NCBI RefSeq assembly: GCF_009601055.1
Contig: NZ_WITI01000009.1
Location: 1-64,000, forward strand
DNA length: 64,000 nt
Reading direction: 5' to 3'
From: Lactococcus sp. dk101
GTDB taxonomy: Bacteria; Bacillota; Bacilli; Lactobacillales; Streptococcaceae
The position numbers and the translations under genes were made by a program. Positions 1 through 8,945 of this stretch are shown piece by piece; position 1 is the stretch's first letter, and each line of letters starts with the position of its first letter. Under the pieces are notes generated by a model, which made no database searches, was not told where the DNA came from, and was given only the letters and a program-made list of their open reading frames with translations.

Positions 1-946
1 AAAGAGGATAAACGTGCTCAGAGAGGCCAATAAGCGTTTTCTGTTTAGCCATGTCAGTAGCAAAGAGTAATCCTGCAGTAATTAGCTGCATGGTATAAGG
101 ATTTGAGATAGCTTTAGCAAGCAAGTCATTCTGTTCTTTTTCTTTGATTTCAATTGACAATTGAGCTTTCGTATCATTTCTCTTATACTCTTCATCTTTC
201 CAGTTCACTTTCTTTTCAATATGAAACTGGATTTCTGACACTGAACGGCCTTTTTTAATCTTTTCGTAGGTAACATCAAAATGAGTTTTGCTAGTAATCT
301 CATCAATTCCCTTTTTTATAACCTCTTTAGTAAAGTTATTCATAGCTTTATATTCGTCAATCGTATCAGTCATTGTTCTTAAGTCTGTTACCTGAATTTT
401 GGGATTTTTGAATTCATTTAACTGCTTCTGTGTTCTAATGTTTTTATATTTATAATTTTCGTATTGATTATAATTCATAGAAAGCCATCTGTAAAGGATA
501 ATGCTGTATTTTGAATTTAATTCCATTATATCTGTCAAGGCATATTGAGTGAAGTTACTTTTTAAATCAATTAAATATGGCATGATAGCTGAATCAAATC
601 TTATTGTTACTTCATCATTATAGTCATTCCATTTTACGTAGGGAATTGGAACAATACTTTCAAATTCATAACCTTTATTTTTTTCAATTTTAATTTGAAA
701 AAAGGCTTGTTTTTGCATTTTTTCGACAGATTTTTTGAATCTTGAATGTTTTCCTTCATCGCTCACATCAAAAAAAGAAAAAAGTTCCATCTTTGATACA
801 TACACAATATTATCTTTCGGTGGGTTTTCTGTATTGATACAAGAAACTGCTAATTCAAATATTTTCATAGGTGTTTTATCCATTTTAGCAATAGATGTAA
901 TTAAATCATTGTGCTCGACTATTTTTCTGCTTTTTAAATCTTCCAT
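1..946 (-). CDS. repB: Theta-type replication initiator RepB, replicon 1 (3' end outside window)
   Basis: The reading frame starts at the ATG at 946-944 behind an AAAGAGAGA ribosome site and stays open to base 1, so about 315 residues are present and the C-terminus is outside the window. The start reads MEDLKSRKIVEHNDLITS, and the last visible residues (KTLIGLSEHVYPL) align with KTIIGLSKHVYPL-like sequence in the second RepB of this window (17551-18858). RepB of lactococcal theta plasmids binds iterons just upstream of its gene and opens the origin; matching iterons lie at 1092-1157. Two intact-looking, clearly different RepB genes in one molecule suggest a cointegrate. Confidence 0.9.
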   Translation of the reverse strand, partial: MEDLKSRKIVEHNDLITSIAKMDKTPMKIFELAVSCINTENPPKDNIVYVSKMELFSFFDVSDEGKHSRFKKSVEKMQKQAFFQIKIEKNKGYEFESIVPIPYVKWNDYNDEVTIRFDSAIMPYLIDLKSNFTQYALTDIMELNSKYSIILYRWLSMNYNQYENYKYKNIRTQKQLNEFKNPKIQVTDLRTMTDTIDEYKAMNNFTKEVIKKGIDEITSKTHFDVTYEKIKKGRSVSEIQFHIEKKVNWKDEEYKRNDTKAQLSIEIKEKEQNDLLAKAISNPYTMQLITAGLLFATDMAKQKTLIGLSEHVYPL

Positions 947-1091
947 TATTTAATCTCTCTTTGTTGATTTAATTAAAGTAACAACGATCAATTGATTATT
1001 GTTTAACTGACACAGGAATATTTTTTAATTTGAATTTCCTAATACTTTATTATATCACAATAGCGATAGTTAATAAAAAAAAATCTATCTT

Positions 1092-1157
1092 TATACATTG
1101 TTTTTCCTATCGGTATACATTGTTTTTCCTATCGGTATACATTGTTTTTCCTATCGG
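1092..1157. repeat. Iterons of replication origin 1 (three 22-bp direct repeats)
   Basis: Three perfect tandem copies of a 22-bp unit beginning TATACATTGTTTTTCC lie at 1092-1113, 1114-1135 and 1136-1157, followed by a partial start of a fourth. They sit upstream of repB in AT-rich DNA. This is the usual arrangement of lactococcal theta origins, in which RepB binds about three and a half 22-bp repeats. Beyond them, at 1194-1218 and 1239-1251, are two small hairpins in an AT-rich stretch; the same overall plan recurs at the second origin. Confidence 0.92.
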
Positions 1158-1298
1158 TATTATCGTCCTAATACTTGAAAACACTACCTTTTATTCTTCT
1201 TAAAAGAATAAAAGATAAAATATATAATATAAATAAAAATGCTTCGCATTATTTTTTATTTTTAATAAAAATGATAAAATGAAAAAAAAGGAAAAAAT

Positions 1299-1901
1299 AT
1301 GATTGAGAAAACTGTTAGAATATTAGCGGATGAGATTGGAGTTTCGAAACAAAGAATCCAACAGATAATAGACAAATTACCAGATAATCAAAAGCCCACA
1401 AAAAGAGGCAATAGATATGTATTAAGTGAAATAGATATAATAAATATAAAAATAGAGATGGGCTTGTTAGATCCAACAGCGACAAATATCGACAAATATC
1501 GACAAATATCGACAATAAAAAATATTTTGGATCAACAAATACCGGAAAATATCGACAATAAAAGCCAAGCGGAACAGCAAATATCGACAAATATCGACAA
1601 TAAAGAACAAAAAACAACGAAAGAGGATAAAGAAAGTGAGTTAAATTCAGAGTTTGACATTGTTTTTGATTTTTTAAAAAAAGAAATCGGTGAAAAGAAT
1701 AATCAAATCAAAGAAAAAGATAAGCAAATAGCTCAAATTCAAAAGTTGCTTGAAAACCAACAAATTTTAACTCTTCAAGCTCAAGAAAAAATTAAACTAC
1801 TTGAAGAGTCTAAAACAGAAGAAGAAGATCCACTCTCAACAGAAACTTTTCAACAAGAACAAACAAAAAAACAAGGTTTTTTTTCCAAATGGTTTAAATA
1901 A
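1299..1901 (+). CDS. Helix-turn-helix/coiled-coil plasmid protein of the RepX/DUF536 type
   Basis: This is a 200-residue protein. Residues 1-50 look like a MerR-type or similar helix-turn-helix (VRILADEIGVSKQRIQQII, then a winged stretch ending YVLSEIDI). Residues 110-170 are a charged coiled coil and the C-terminus is basic and aromatic (KKQGFFSKWFK). The layout matches plasmid proteins encoded beside repB in lactococci (often called RepX or OrfX, DUF536), thought to act in copy control or stability; the exact role is unproven. It is transcribed away from repB across the origin. Its middle (residues 62-105) is encoded by short tandem DNA repeats, listed separately. Confidence 0.7.
   Translation: MIEKTVRILADEIGVSKQRIQQIIDKLPDNQKPTKRGNRYVLSEIDIINIKIEMGLLDPTATNIDKYRQISTIKNILDQQIPENIDNKSQAEQQISTNIDNKEQKTTKEDKESELNSEFDIVFDFLKKEIGEKNNQIKEKDKQIAQIQKLLENQQILTLQAQEKIKLLEESKTEEEDPLSTETFQQEQTKKQGFFSKWFK
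1481..1602 (+). repeat. 10-bp tandem and dispersed ATATCGACAA repeats inside the RepX-like gene
   Basis: Between 1481 and 1515 the unit GACAAATATC is repeated in tandem with a 10-bp period. Further ATATCGACAA copies occur near 1550 and as a tandem pair near 1580-1600. Because 10 is not a multiple of three, the unit is read in all three frames (TNIDK, then YRQIS, then TI). The spacing is close to one helical turn, which suits a protein-binding array such as a centromere or autoregulatory site; this is inference. Confidence 0.75.
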
Positions 1902-1996
1902 AAAAGATTTTTTATGGTCATTTATATTTTGATGTTACATGATAAAAAACTAATAGAAGAACTTTGTAATAAAACATAAATAGTTCAATGATTCTC

Positions 1997-2551
1997 CTAA
2001 AGGAGAGGATTGTCTGATTCATTTTCTGAAGTATGGTTGTGTTTCACCTCAGAAAGCAGCGATTCTAAAAGAAAAAGATCAAGTTTGATGTGACCATTGG
2101 GTAAAGGTGTCACAGTTTGGGCCAGTGCCATCAGTTTATTGTTTAGAACATCATAGTTCGCCTCTGTTGCCCTTGTGAGCCGTTCTAAGTCTTCGTATGC
2201 AGTTTTCCACCGTAATGCCTCTGGAATGTCTCCAATGGCTTCTGAGAGGCCAGAAAGGTCATCACCAAATGAAACCGGCTTGTTTTGCTTGTTACTTGAT
2301 GTCAGTTGTTCTAATTGCTCCTGAATTCTTGTTAATTTCTGCAGGACTTGTTTTTGAAAAGCAGAGGTGTCGTCTGACTTAATCAGTTTGTCTTTGATAA
2401 TGTTCTTTCCAACTTCAGAAATGACAATTCTTCCTTGCTCATCTTTAGAAAATTCCTGAGCAGGCAAGGATTTGATGTGAACATTTATCAGGTCTTCTGA
2501 GCTTTTAAATTCCCTAGCAAGTTCGGATAAGCTATAGGTTTTATTTTCCAT
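1997..2551 (-). CDS. Hypothetical plasmid protein with N-terminal HTH-like region and coiled coil
   Basis: I chose the ATG at 2551 because it follows a good AGAGGGAG ribosome site; the longer in-frame start at 2599 adds 16 residues that overlap that site. The protein has 184 residues. The N-terminal 50 residues (SLSELAREFKSSEDLINVHI) look like a MerR-like helix-turn-helix, and residues 70-90 (LQKLTRIQEQLEQLTSS) form a short coiled coil. The layout recalls small plasmid maintenance proteins but I do not recognise the family. It faces the RepX-like gene tail to tail. Confidence 0.6.
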   Translation of the reverse strand: MENKTYSLSELAREFKSSEDLINVHIKSLPAQEFSKDEQGRIVISEVGKNIIKDKLIKSDDTSAFQKQVLQKLTRIQEQLEQLTSSNKQNKPVSFGDDLSGLSEAIGDIPEALRWKTAYEDLERLTRATEANYDVLNNKLMALAQTVTPLPNGHIKLDLFLLESLLSEVKHNHTSENESDNPLL

Positions 2552-3286
2552 TTTTTTCTCCCTCTCTTTCTCAGGCGAGCATAGCAAGTGACTGGTCACT
2601 TACGGGTAAAAGTATCTTTTACTAGGAAACTCTCGTTACCTGGTAAATTCACTTTCTTATCATGATTTGGGGCAATCCCCAAATCCCTATAAAATAATTT
2701 TTTTTGAGCACATCATAAAATAAAAAGGCCTCCTTTTTTTGTCTTATGCTTCTATATCAGCTTATCATAAAAAGGAGTTCTCTTTTTTATTTGTTTGAAA
2801 AAAGCACTTGTTTTCTTATTTTCTTCTCATTCTTATTTTTTGAGCCTCTTTTTTATGTAAGAGCATAAGGAAAACTGTACCCACAATAGGGGTAAAGCCG
2901 CAGTGCGACTCGTTTTAGAGTGATAACAGATTTTTCTCATATTTTAGTGTTATTTTAGTTTTAAAATGCTTTAACGCCGGACCCTTTTAGTATTCTTTTA
3001 GTTTTGTAAAATGAGAACAATTTAATGTTTAAACATATTTTAGTTTTTTTTTTAGTCTTTAAATGTGAAAAATATTAAATTGAATGACAACGATTAGAGC
3101 TTATTTTGCATCTTTTTTCGATTTTTATCACTTATTGTTTTATGATTTTTAGTTTTCGAATAATCAAAAAATTGTTAAGCTTATTAGCCTTCAAAATGCC
3201 AGTTTTTTGATAGTCTACATTTCCCACTTATTTCACAAAATGAGACTTAAGAAAAACTTTTTTATAAGAACAATAAATCACGATTG
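2552..3286. other. Long intergenic region with one strong hairpin and TTTTAGT repeats
   Basis: No convincing gene is visible in about 730 bases. At 2664-2685 there is a perfect 9-bp inverted repeat with a 4-base loop (GATTTGGGG / CCCCAAATC). From about 2940 to 3060 the motif ATTTTAGT or TTTTAGT recurs at least five times in very AT-rich DNA. A relatively GC-rich island at 2895-2925 (AAAGCCGCAGTGCGACTCG) stands out. The mixture could be an old mobilisation origin or a replication accessory region, but nothing here proves either. Confidence 0.4.
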
Positions 3287-3442
3287 GAGGCAATCCGAGG
3301 AATATACAAAAAGAACCGAAGAAATGGAATGCTCTTCATATTTTCGGTATCTACTGAAATTAAGGTGTTAATGGGTATATCTGCTTATGCATAAAACAAA
3401 TAGATAAGAAATTTTGTTTTTATACAACTTTGCAACAGAACC
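3287..3442 (+). mobile_element. Decayed IS6-family (IS1216/ISS1) 3' end
   Basis: The stretch resembles the 3' part of the transposase in the intact copy at 14608-15416 (AGAACCGAAGAAATGGAA, then TCGGTATCTACTGAAATTAAGG) and ends with the family's inverted repeat ACTTTGCAACAGAACC at 3427-3442. The rest of the element is missing, and several changes destroy the frame. It marks an old recombination point just upstream of the glycosyltransferase. Confidence 0.8.
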
Positions 3443-3617
3443 TTTTTTCCTTTATATCATTTTTTAACCGTTAAAGAGTGATTATTGGTGATTAATGACG
3501 TATCTATCTTAACTTCAAATCTAACAACAAAGTAAGTATCAATTTAAGTTATCTATAAGTTAACTGTTGACTAACGCTTCTCTTTTTGTTATTTTTACTT
3601 ATGGAGATCCTGAAGAT

Positions 3618-4541
3618 ATGAAAAAAATATTATCGCTTGTTATTCCATGCTACAATGAGGAAGAAACAATCAAATTATTTATAAAAGAAACACAAAAATA
3701 TGAGTGGCAGCTATCTGAACAACTTGACTTTGAATATATTTTTGTCAACGACGGTTCTAAAGATAATACGTTGAAAGTTCTAAAAAAAATTAGCGTTGTT
3801 AAAAACATACATTATATCTCATTTTCAAGAAATTTTGGAAAAGAGAGCGCATTATTAGCAGGATTAAGATTTTCAAGTGGGGATTTCATAGTTGTAATGG
3901 ATGTAGATCTCCAAGATCCACCAAAAATCCTTGGTAACATGTATGAAAAAATTAAAGAGGGTTACGATGTTGTTGGCACGAGACGGATTAACCGAGAAGG
4001 TGAACCACGCTTTCGCTCTTTTTGTGCTAACCTTTTTTATAAAATTATGAGTCACATATCAGAAACACCGATTGTTAATGGTGCAAGAGATTATAGGATG
4101 ATGACTAGACAAGTCGTTGACAGTGTTCTAAATGTTCAGGAAGTAAATCGATTTTCTAAAGGTATTTTTTCATGGGTAGGATACGATACCTACTACATTG
4201 ATTTTGAAAACGAAGAGCGTGTGGCCGGAAAAACATCCTGGAATTTTTGGAGTCTATTTAAATATTCTATCGAGGGATTTATAAATTTTTCAGAAGCATT
4301 ACTGAATATAGCGACATATAGTGGAATGCTTGCATTTCTTATTTCTTTTGTTGGGATGATATTTGTTTTTATTCGAAAAATTATATTTGGTGATCAAGTT
4401 GATGGATGGACAAGTATGGTGATTATCATATTATTTATTGGTGCCATCCAACTATTTTGTATCGGAATTTTAGGTAAATATATTTCAAAAATTTTTTTAG
4501 AAACAAAAAAAAGACCCTCTGACGTTAAGTCAAGTTTTTAG
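3618..4541 (+). CDS. GT2 polyprenyl-phosphate sugar transferase (GtrB/CsbB-like), 3' end displaced by IS insertion
   Basis: This family transfers a sugar from a nucleotide donor to undecaprenyl phosphate at the inner face of the membrane. Visible features are SLVIPCYNEEETI at the N-terminus, FVNDGSKD, the catalytic DVDLQDP region, and two C-terminal membrane segments (about residues 234-258 and 267-290). The start at 3618 has GGAG at 3603-3606; an in-frame ATG at 3567 is less likely. The last six residues (DVKSSF) are encoded by the IS981-like element starting at 4520. The native 3' end is at 56652-56703: joining across one CTC gives RPSYFIKES and then 12 more residues, matching the RPxYxIKE-type end of this family. 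The protein may still work, because only the cytoplasmic tail is replaced. Confidence 0.85.
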   Translation: MKKILSLVIPCYNEEETIKLFIKETQKYEWQLSEQLDFEYIFVNDGSKDNTLKVLKKISVVKNIHYISFSRNFGKESALLAGLRFSSGDFIVVMDVDLQDPPKILGNMYEKIKEGYDVVGTRRINREGEPRFRSFCANLFYKIMSHISETPIVNGARDYRMMTRQVVDSVLNVQEVNRFSKGIFSWVGYDTYYIDFENEERVAGKTSWNFWSLFKYSIEGFINFSEALLNIATYSGMLAFLISFVGMIFVFIRKIIFGDQVDGWTSMVIIILFIGAIQLFCIGILGKYISKIFLETKKRPSDVKSSF

Positions 4542-4573
4542 AGTCACAAACGTAGAATTTTAATGTATTTATT

Positions 4574-5428
4574 TTAAGCAATTCCTTTTTCAAATTGATT
4601 AGGTGTAAGATAGCCTAAACTTTGATGGATTCGTTTTGAATTATAAAAGGCTTCAATGTACCAGAAAATACTCTGATAGGCTTCTTCAAAGTTCTTATAT
4701 TTAAATTGATACACCCACTCTCTTTTTAAATGTCCATGCCAAGATTCAAGACTGGCATTATGATAAGGATACCCCTTACGACTGAAGGAGTGGGTGAGTC
4801 CAGAATTTTTTATTGTCTCTTCATACTCATGACTTGTATACTGACTTCCTTGGTCAGAATGAAGAATAACAGCTTCTGGATAGTTTTGTGATTCCAATGC
4901 CTTAATCAAAGTCCTTTGTACTAATTCTACAGTCATTCGCTTGTCTAAATCCCAAGCAATGACTTTTTTAGTGTAACGATCCATAATGGTTGAGAGATAA
5001 GCCCAGCCTTGTTGAGTCGGGATATAAGTAATATCGGTTGACCAAACCTTATTTTTCTTTGTAGGCTCATTTTGTATGAGGTTCTTTCTTTTAATGCCAT
5101 CCCTAACGGAGTGTCCTGGTTTAAATTTTTTAACGACGACTGACTTGATCTGAAGTTGTTTCATTATTTTTTGTACGAGGTTTAACCCTACTTTTTCCCC
5201 TTGATTTAGTAAGAGGTGCTGAATCTTAGGTGCCCCATAGATTCCCCGATTCGCCTTGAAAAGTTGGACAATCTTAATTGCCAAGTGTTGCCTCCGTAAT
5301 TGAGTTTTGGAAGGACGTCGATTGATCCGTTCATAATAACTTGATTCAGGGACACCAAGAAGTTGACAGCTGAGCCTGACATTGAGTGCTAAAGTTTTAA
5401 TGGTTTGAGTCATATCCGCAGCACTCAC
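4574..5428 (-). CDS. IS3-family transposase OrfB (DDE integrase), left copy
   Basis: The 284-residue OrfB has the rve/DDE core: WSTDITYIP (first D), HSDQGSQYTS (second D) and SLESWHGHLKRE (E). The N-terminal HTH_21-like region carries RGIYGAPKI. It overlaps orfA by four bases; IS3 elements usually make the active OrfAB fusion by a -1 frameshift upstream of this start. The protein is identical to that of the right-hand copy. Confidence 0.93.
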   Translation of the reverse strand: MSAADMTQTIKTLALNVRLSCQLLGVPESSYYERINRRPSKTQLRRQHLAIKIVQLFKANRGIYGAPKIQHLLLNQGEKVGLNLVQKIMKQLQIKSVVVKKFKPGHSVRDGIKRKNLIQNEPTKKNKVWSTDITYIPTQQGWAYLSTIMDRYTKKVIAWDLDKRMTVELVQRTLIKALESQNYPEAVILHSDQGSQYTSHEYEETIKNSGLTHSFSRKGYPYHNASLESWHGHLKREWVYQFKYKNFEEAYQSIFWYIEAFYNSKRIHQSLGYLTPNQFEKGIA

Positions 5429-5685
5429 TTCTTTTTCTCGGCGAATATGGTCAATACTTTTTTTAAGATGTCTCGTTCTTCCTTAACTTTTGCTAGTTGT
5501 CTTTTTAATTCTAGAAAATCAGCTTTAGAAACTGAGCTTTCATTAGACTTAGAGTAGAGGTCGATCCATTTATAAATTGTTGCAGGAGACACGCTGTATT
5601 CTTTAGAAAGCTGTGTAACGGATTGCCCAGAACGGTAGAAGTCAATAAGGGTTTCTTTAAATTCTTTTGAGTATCGTTTTTGCAT
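5425..5685 (-). CDS. IS3-family OrfA (helix-turn-helix), left copy
   Basis: The 86-residue protein has the HTH_Tnp_1 pattern (MQKRYSKEFKETLIDFY, VTQLSKEYSVSPATIYKWI) followed by a leucine-zipper region (FLELKRQLAKVKEERDIL). It differs from the right copy by one residue (YRSG here, YHSG there), from a C/T difference near 5636. Confidence 0.93.
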   Translation of the reverse strand: MQKRYSKEFKETLIDFYRSGQSVTQLSKEYSVSPATIYKWIDLYSKSNESSVSKADFLELKRQLAKVKEERDILKKVLTIFAEKKK

Positions 5686-5918
5686 GTTTTTTTCCTTTGT
5701 GTAAATTATACAATAATGACTCTAAGATTTAAGGATAACATCAGATTATATGTAAAAGACAAATAGCATAAAAAACTGATTTAATATTATTTATCTTATA
5801 TATTATCAATTTTGAAATATGATATAAATATCATCTAATAAAATTTCACCTAAAACTCATATAAACTGGTAAAATAAATATAACAAAAATCATGCATTAT
5901 TGAGAGGGAGAAAAAGGA

Positions 5919-8906
5919 ATGGCAGAAGCAAAATTTGAAGCTGCTTTAATCAAAAAACTAGAAGCAGAAGGATGGACCTATCGTAAAGATTTATCTTATG
6001 TCCCCCTTAAGGTCTTAGAAGCGCACTGGCGTGAGGTTCTTAATGAAATTAATGCTTATAAATTAAATGGCAAACCTTTGTCTGATGTTGAATTTGGCTT
6101 AGTGATGCAAGAAGTTCAAAGGATTAAAACGCCTTATGATGCTCAACTTTTATTGGTAGGGGCAGGGGGGGTCGGCTCTATTCCTATAACACGAGATGAC
6201 GGCTCCAACTTAGAAGTAGAGATTTTTTATGAAGATGATGTAGCTGGTGGTCGGTCACGCTATGAAGTCGTCAGCCAAGTGATTTTTGATGAGCTTCCTC
6301 ATGGACTAGCGAGCAAAAGAATTATTGATTTAGCCTTGCTTATCAACGGAATCCCAGTAGCGCATATTGAAGAAAAAGATGAACACTTACAAAACCAATG
6401 GGGCGCTTTTGAGCAATTAAAAGGGTATCACGCAGAAGGGATATATGAGGGCTTATTTGCTTTTGTTCAAGTTCAATTTATCTTGAGTCAACACTCTGCC
6501 AACTATTTTGCCCGTCCTAATCGTCTTGAAAATTATAACAAAACTTTTGTCTTTGGTTGGCGAGATGAGCAACAGAAAGATATCACTGATGCGTTTGTCT
6601 TTGCCCATCAAGTGTTAGGAATCCCTGCACTTCATCGACTAGTGACCGTGAACATGATTCCAGATGCTTCCAATAGTAATTTGATGGTGATGAGAAGTTA
6701 TCAAATTCAAGCCACAAGAGCGATTTTACAGCGTATGAAAGAAATGGAACATAACGACTACATTCAAAAGGAAGGGGGCTATATCTGGCATACCACTGGA
6801 TCGGGTAAAACGGTGACCTCTTTTAAAGTAGCCCAGCTACTAGCGGCTGCCCCTAAAGTAAAAAATGTTTTATTTATTGTTGATCGTGTGGACTTAGTGG
6901 ATCAAACGCTAGAAAACTTTAAAGACTTTGCTTACATTCAATTTAAAAATAGAATTAAAAAAGTAAATGGTAGGGAGTTAAAACGAGAGTTGAGCCATAA
7001 AGGCGCTTCACAGATTTTATTAATTTCTGTCCAAGGTTTAACAAAAGCCGTTAAAAATGGGCTAAAAAATACCGATCGAAACGTTATTATTATGGATGAA
7101 GCACATCGAAGTGCCAATGGAGAATCGGTTCAGCTTATTAAAGGTGCCTTTCAAAAAACGACATGGTTTGGGTTTACTGGAACCCCTAATTTTTATAGTG
7201 ATGAGATTAATGATGTTCAAACCACTCGAGACATTTCAACCCATGATATTTTTGGGAAGAGACTCCATACTTATACCATCAAGGATGCGATTGGAGACGG
7301 AAACGTGTTAGGGTTTGATATCACCTACTTTAATCCCACGATTGAAATTGAAGCACTTGACGAAAAATATTCCGAAAAAGATTATGAAAAAGAAGTTTAT
7401 CAAAGTCATGTTTATCGAGAACAAGTGGTCCAAGACATCTTAAACCACTGGGACAAAACGTCAAGTGGGGCTTTGAACGCTGGCAAACGAGAAAAGAATG
7501 TTTTTCAGGCGATGTTAGCTGTTTCAGGAAAGCAAGCCGTGGTTCATTACTACAATCTTTTTAAAGAAAAAGCCCCTCATTTGAGGGTAGCAATGACTTT
7601 TTCTCGAGATGAATCTAATCAACCTGGAACAAAAGAACAGAATGAAGCCTTAAAAAAAGCGATCAAAGAATACAGTAGTTGCTTCAATGTCCCTAGTCTT
7701 TTAAATGCTCAAGATCCGGCACGGGCCTACATGATTGATATCACTAAACGGCTCGCTCGTAAAAAACCATATAACCAAGGAAAAGATGAGGACCGATTAG
7801 ATCTAGTGATTGTCTCGGACCAACTTCTGACAGGATTTGACTCAAAATATATTAATACGATTTATATGGATAAACAGCTGAGAGAAGGGATGTTAATCCA
7901 AGCGATGTCCCGGACCAATCGAACGTTTCACTTGAACAGTAAACCTCACGGAAAAGTTCGGTTCTATCGTCAAGGCGAACAAATGAAGTCTTTTGTAGAA
8001 AATGCTCTTCGGATTTATACACGAGGGGGGAATGATACGCTTCAGGAAGCAGATGAAGACTCAAAAAATGAAGATATCCAATCCTTAGAATACGAGCATA
8101 TCCTGGCAGAACCCCAAAGTCATCAAATCCAAAAATTAACAACCGCTGTTCAAGAACTAAAAGCGTTTGCGGGAGAAGATTTTAGTCAAATTCCTCGTGG
8201 TGAGAAAGATTTAAAACAATTTGTAAGGCTAGGGCTAGAAACACAAAATAAGATTCAACAATTGGTTCAACAAGGCTATGAATTAGGGAGCGAAATTGAC
8301 CTATTAGATGCTCAAGGAGAAGCTACTGGTGAAAAAGTTCGACTTGATATTTCTAATTTTGAGGAGTTTGGGGCTTTGCAAGCAAGGCTTAATGATGCTA
8401 GAGAAAAATTGCCCGAAGAGGAGCGTCCAGACCTCACAGAAATTAGAGTGGGCTTATCTTTATATGACCATGAGATTATTGACTACGATTGGCTGGTTGA
8501 TCTCTTAAACCTCTTCATGGATCAGAAAACTCCTGAAAACAAAGCTTCAATTGAAAAACATATTCTCCCATTGGATGAAATGAGCCAACAAGAGATCAAG
8601 GATATTATCGTAGATATAGAATCTGGGGAAATTAAGGAACACTTTACGAAAGCAACCTTGGAAGATCAAAGAAAGCACAAACGCTCGGATCGACAAGAGT
8701 TAAAAATCCGTCGATGGGCGGCCAATCAAAAAGTCAATGGCAATCGTATTGTCCAAGCCTTTGATCTTTTCTTACCAGGTCACAGCCTAGTAGACAATTC
8801 TCAATTATCAGCGCTTGTTTCAGAAATTGAAGCAGAGGAAAACTTAAGCTTTTTTGGAGCCTCAGAATTTGAGACTGCCTTAATGAGCTTCTTCAATTCA
8901 CTATAA
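5919..8906 (+). CDS. hsdR: Type I restriction endonuclease subunit R
   Basis: HsdR is the translocase and nuclease subunit of a type I restriction enzyme. In the 995 residues I see an N-terminal nuclease region with the PVAHIEEKDEH pattern near residue 145 and a downstream QLKGYH, then the SF2 translocase: Walker A HTTGSGKT near 290, DEAH near 390, FTGTP near 410, and a later motif VI-like stretch QAMSRTNRT. The helical C-terminal part that docks on HsdM follows. The start has GGGAGAAAAAGGA upstream. It opens an hsdR-hsdM-hsdS operon right next to the IS981-like copy. The length is normal and no frameshift is visible. Confidence 0.97.
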   Translation: MAEAKFEAALIKKLEAEGWTYRKDLSYVPLKVLEAHWREVLNEINAYKLNGKPLSDVEFGLVMQEVQRIKTPYDAQLLLVGAGGVGSIPITRDDGSNLEVEIFYEDDVAGGRSRYEVVSQVIFDELPHGLASKRIIDLALLINGIPVAHIEEKDEHLQNQWGAFEQLKGYHAEGIYEGLFAFVQVQFILSQHSANYFARPNRLENYNKTFVFGWRDEQQKDITDAFVFAHQVLGIPALHRLVTVNMIPDASNSNLMVMRSYQIQATRAILQRMKEMEHNDYIQKEGGYIWHTTGSGKTVTSFKVAQLLAAAPKVKNVLFIVDRVDLVDQTLENFKDFAYIQFKNRIKKVNGRELKRELSHKGASQILLISVQGLTKAVKNGLKNTDRNVIIMDEAHRSANGESVQLIKGAFQKTTWFGFTGTPNFYSDEINDVQTTRDISTHDIFGKRLHTYTIKDAIGDGNVLGFDITYFNPTIEIEALDEKYSEKDYEKEVYQSHVYREQVVQDILNHWDKTSSGALNAGKREKNVFQAMLAVSGKQAVVHYYNLFKEKAPHLRVAMTFSRDESNQPGTKEQNEALKKAIKEYSSCFNVPSLLNAQDPARAYMIDITKRLARKKPYNQGKDEDRLDLVIVSDQLLTGFDSKYINTIYMDKQLREGMLIQAMSRTNRTFHLNSKPHGKVRFYRQGEQMKSFVENALRIYTRGGNDTLQEADEDSKNEDIQSLEYEHILAEPQSHQIQKLTTAVQELKAFAGEDFSQIPRGEKDLKQFVRLGLETQNKIQQLVQQGYELGSEIDLLDAQGEATGEKVRLDISNFEEFGALQARLNDAREKLPEEERPDLTEIRVGLSLYDHEIIDYDWLVDLLNLFMDQKTPENKASIEKHILPLDEMSQQEIKDIIVDIESGEIKEHFTKATLEDQRKHKRSDRQELKIRRWAANQKVNGNRIVQAFDLFLPGHSLVDNSQLSALVSEIEAEENLSFFGASEFETALMSFFNSL

Positions 8907-8945
8907 AAAATTAAAAATACTCGCAAGAAATAAGGAGCGAATAAA

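Larger units (their letters stand above)
4520..5743 (-). mobile_element. IS981-like insertion sequence (IS3 family), left copy
   Basis: The element is 1,224 bp with imperfect terminal inverted repeats starting TGACGTTA on the left and ending TAACATCA on the right. It carries orfA and orfB on the minus strand in the overlapping arrangement of the IS3 family. A copy of identical length lies at 55425-56648. The base triplet before this copy is CTC and the triplet after the right copy is also CTC, while the inner flanks differ (GAT and GTG). Length and protein sequence suggest IS981; the name is from memory. Confidence 0.88.

Noticed and set aside
1092-1157. Regular direct repeats that could be taken for a short CRISPR array (also 18964-19038)
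   Set aside because: The 22-bp units are contiguous with no spacers and sit upstream of repB, so they are iterons. No cas gene is in the window.
2664-2685. The GATTTGGGG / CCCCAAATC hairpin as a mobilisation origin of the outer plasmid
   Set aside because: No relaxase or mobC gene lies near it in the outer part, and no nick-site consensus could be recognised. It is kept only as an unexplained structure.
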